NCBI GenBank assembly: GCA_002221725.1
Contig: NJFT01000250.1
Span: forward strand, 1 to 56,495
Length of the DNA stretch: 56,495 nt
Reading direction: 5' to 3'
Source of the DNA: Scedosporium boydii
Lineage: Eukaryota; Ascomycota; Sordariomycetes; Microascales; Microascaceae
In this document: positions 54,451 to 56,495 of the stretch, one piece after another
Layout of the letters: each line of letters opens with the position of its first letter
Numbering within the stretch: position 1 is the stretch's first letter
Position numbers and translations under genes: made by a program
Notes under the pieces: generated by a model
Seen by the model: the letters and a program-made list of their open reading frames with translations, nothing else
What the model was told of the DNA's origin: nothing
Database searches by the model: none

Positions 54451-56495
54451 TTAGAGTCTCTGATTGACCTGTTCCCGTTGCCTGAGTAATGCGTTCACAA
54501 TCTCTACGTTGCCGACGTGCGCCGCTGACTGCAGCGCCATCCACCTCTTTTTGCCTTCGCTTGCCATCACATTGACGTCGGCGCCCATTTTCACGAGATG
54601 CACGACCACCTCCAGACGTTCCTGCGTCACAGCTAGGTGCAGCGGCGTATACCCCTCGCGGTCCTGAGCATCGATCTGCGCCCCGCCATCAAGAAGCAAC
54701 CGGACCATGTCCGTCTTCCCGCTCGATGAAGCTGCGTGCAGTGCAGTGCGGCCCTCCAAGTCGGCAACATGCAACAGATCCATGCCCCCCTTACGGGTTA
54801 ATAAGAGCTCCGCGACGTTCACGTGGCCTTCCATCGCGGCGCAGTGCAGCGCCGTGCTACCAGAGTTACTCCGCAGCGTCGGAGTCGCCCCATTTTCCAA
54901 CAGTAGCCAGGCCACGGAAGTATAACCTTGTGAGGCCGCTATATGGAGCGCCGTCCGGCCGTCCTTGGTTTGCGCGTCTACGTTGGCGTGGTTCTCTAGA
55001 AGGAGCCAGAGTATCGAGGACGCCTCATTGCGCATCTCGGTCGCCGGTTGCCACTTTTCTACGGCGGCATGTAGCGGTGCGAACCCGCGATGGTCAGACA
55101 GGTCGGCATCCGCGCCGCCTCGTAAAAGCAGCCATACGACCTTGCCATGACCGTACTCGACCGCCCACCGCAGCGCCGTCCACTTATCTGTGATGGTTTC
55201 ACCTGCGCTGGTTTCGTCGACGTTGGTTTCATTGGGGTCCACGCCGCGCCCGATTAGCAGCTCCACGAGCGACGTGAGGCCCTCCCGCGCGGCCGAATGT
55301 GGTAGGTTCCAACGGTCACTGCCCGGGCGCACCTTGACGGCTGCGCCCCGGTTGATGAGTATCTCGGCTACGTGTGTGTGGCCGCGCTGTGCCGCCCACC
55401 TGAGCGCCGTCCAGCCGTCGCGGTCCCGAGCATCCACGTCACTGCCGTGGTCTAGTAGCGCCTTGACAATGTTAAGGTGCCCGTACGCGGCGGCCCGGCG
55501 CAGCGGGTTCCAGCCACCACTGTCCTGCAGACGCAGGTCACAACGGCGATTCGACTCCAGAAGCGCGGAGACGGAGAGCGTGTCTCCATCCTCAGTGACA
55601 TACTGAAGCGCAGTCTGACGCCGGACGTGGTCCGTCAAGTTCAAGTCCGCGCCGTTATCGACGAGCAGCTTCAGGAACTCGCGCTGTCGGTATTCGGCGG
55701 CCCAGTGCAGCGCGGTCTCGCCAGAACGGGTCCTCGAGTTGACTGCAAGATTCTGGCCCCCGTTCATCCTGATAGCTTTTTTAATAAGCCGAGTCAGTCC
55801 AAAGAACGCCGCAATGTGTAGGCCGATCACCAGTGGTTCTGGCTCGAACGGGAAGACGCTCATAACCTGGAACGCGCTCCGTAGCTTCGCCGTGTCGCTA
55901 AGAAATTCCCAGTCTCGCCTGTGCACATCGCCACGAACGGATCGGGCAACGTGGTCTCCCCAATGGTTCGCCGCATATTTAAGAAATGGATACTGCTCGA
56001 GGCGGTCATCTCGTTCTCCTGGGGCTGGATAGAGTTGTGCAGAAGTCACCAAAGGACATGTAGACTAGACACGTTTCTGCAAGGAGAGGCTGGGGATCTT
56101 GTAAGATATCCGCTGTCTGGAGGTACTCCGTGGCGGTGTAATGGGCTAGGTTGACGATCCTGCTTTCGGAATCTACCATGACCATTCCAGCACACGCTGA
56201 CGTTATGTCCGCCTCGGTCAAAAACCGCGCCACGTTCATTTTCGTGTCCTGCGACTGAACGGCAAGAGCATGTATGAGCTCATCAATGGACAATGCCCCC
56301 CTCTTCGCGTACACCAACCATGTAAGCACCCGAAGTGCCAGGTCACGTCTGGACCCGGGCTGATTATTTTTGATCTGGTCTACCGCCTTGGCATACACTT
56401 CCACGGGCTTTGAGGGTAGCCGTTTGATAGCCAGTTCGAGATCCGCCAGATTCTCATTCTCGGCTAGGGAATCCACGTGAATTTTTGCGAGCAGA
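54451..56495 (-). pseudogene. NACHT-ankyrin NOD-like receptor, 3' part; 5' end beyond the window and one frameshift
   Basis: The gene enters from the right edge. The frame beginning LLAKIHVDSLAEN is the end of a NACHT module, followed by its winged-helix part (LALRVLTWLVYAKRGALSIDELIHALAVQ). It runs to about 56,008. The next frame, open from about 56,065 to the stop at 54451, carries on with the usual DDRLEQYPFLKYAANHWGDH block. About ten to twelve ankyrin repeats follow (for example GWTALRWAAQRGHTHVAEILI, DGRTALHIAASQG). Joining the two needs a one-base frame change between about 56,008 and 56,066; the only GT-AG pair there would be a 25-nt intron, too short to splice. So this is a frameshifted allele, a sequencing error, or a gene broken by mutation. 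Fungal NLRs sense non-self or damage and pass an amyloid or other signal to an effector; the P-loop and the N-terminal domain are outside the window. Confidence 0.82.

Noticed and set aside
56020..56050. 25-nt intron joining the two NLR frames
   Set aside because: Too short to be spliced and without a branch point; a frameshift is the simpler reading.
1..56495. Transposons, CRISPR arrays, viral insertions, rRNA genes
   Set aside because: No transposase, integrase, reverse transcriptase, regular spacer array or rRNA-like sequence was recognised on either strand.

Overview
The window is filamentous ascomycete DNA (Pezizomycotina, most likely Sordariomycetes). The support is short introns (about 53-180 nt) with GTAAGT/GTATGT-like donors and CTAAC/CTRAY-like branch points, together with fungal gene families: BUD4, coronin, DBP9, a large-subunit secreted catalase, a fungal-type methyltransferase and a NACHT-ankyrin receptor. 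The genus cannot be read from the sequence. I rebuilt multi-exon genes by hand from splice signals and checked that each joined coding length is a multiple of three.

Left part (1-12 kb): a FUN26/ENT nucleoside transporter (-), a six-exon secreted catalase with a C-terminal DJ-1-like domain (-), a 4.3-kb stretch without a convincing gene that holds a Pol III-like element, palindromes and tandem repeats, then a six-exon SAM-dependent methyltransferase (+). Middle (12-46.8 kb) is mostly core housekeeping and cell biology: ribosome-biogenesis helicase DBP9 (-), septum and bud-site protein BUD4 (+), coronin (+), a 6-kb gene-poor interval, a DENN-domain protein (+), the box C/D snoRNP factor BCD1 (+), mitochondrial seryl-tRNA synthetase (+), a 2071-residue coiled-coil protein with twelve exact 17-residue repeats (-), and the mitochondrial GTP/GDP carrier GGC1 (-).

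Right part (49-56.5 kb) has the character of an accessory region. It holds a disordered orphan protein (+), a small 149-residue unknown gene (-), a five-exon SesB-like alpha/beta hydrolase (+) whose C-terminus carries a short Gly/Asp/His/Asn repeat resembling an amyloid signalling motif, and, converging on it, the 3' part of a NACHT-ankyrin NOD-like receptor (-) that runs off the right edge. A hydrolase with a terminal amyloid-type motif beside an NLR is the layout of fungal NLR/effector pairs that act in programmed cell death and allorecognition. The NLR reading frame is shifted once inside the window, so this copy may be inactive. I regard this pair as the most interesting object here.

Three introns (two in catalase, one in DBP9) have lengths divisible by three and contain no in-frame stop, so single-ORF gene calling would wrongly include them as coding. 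I see no intact transposon, virus, rRNA gene or CRISPR array.
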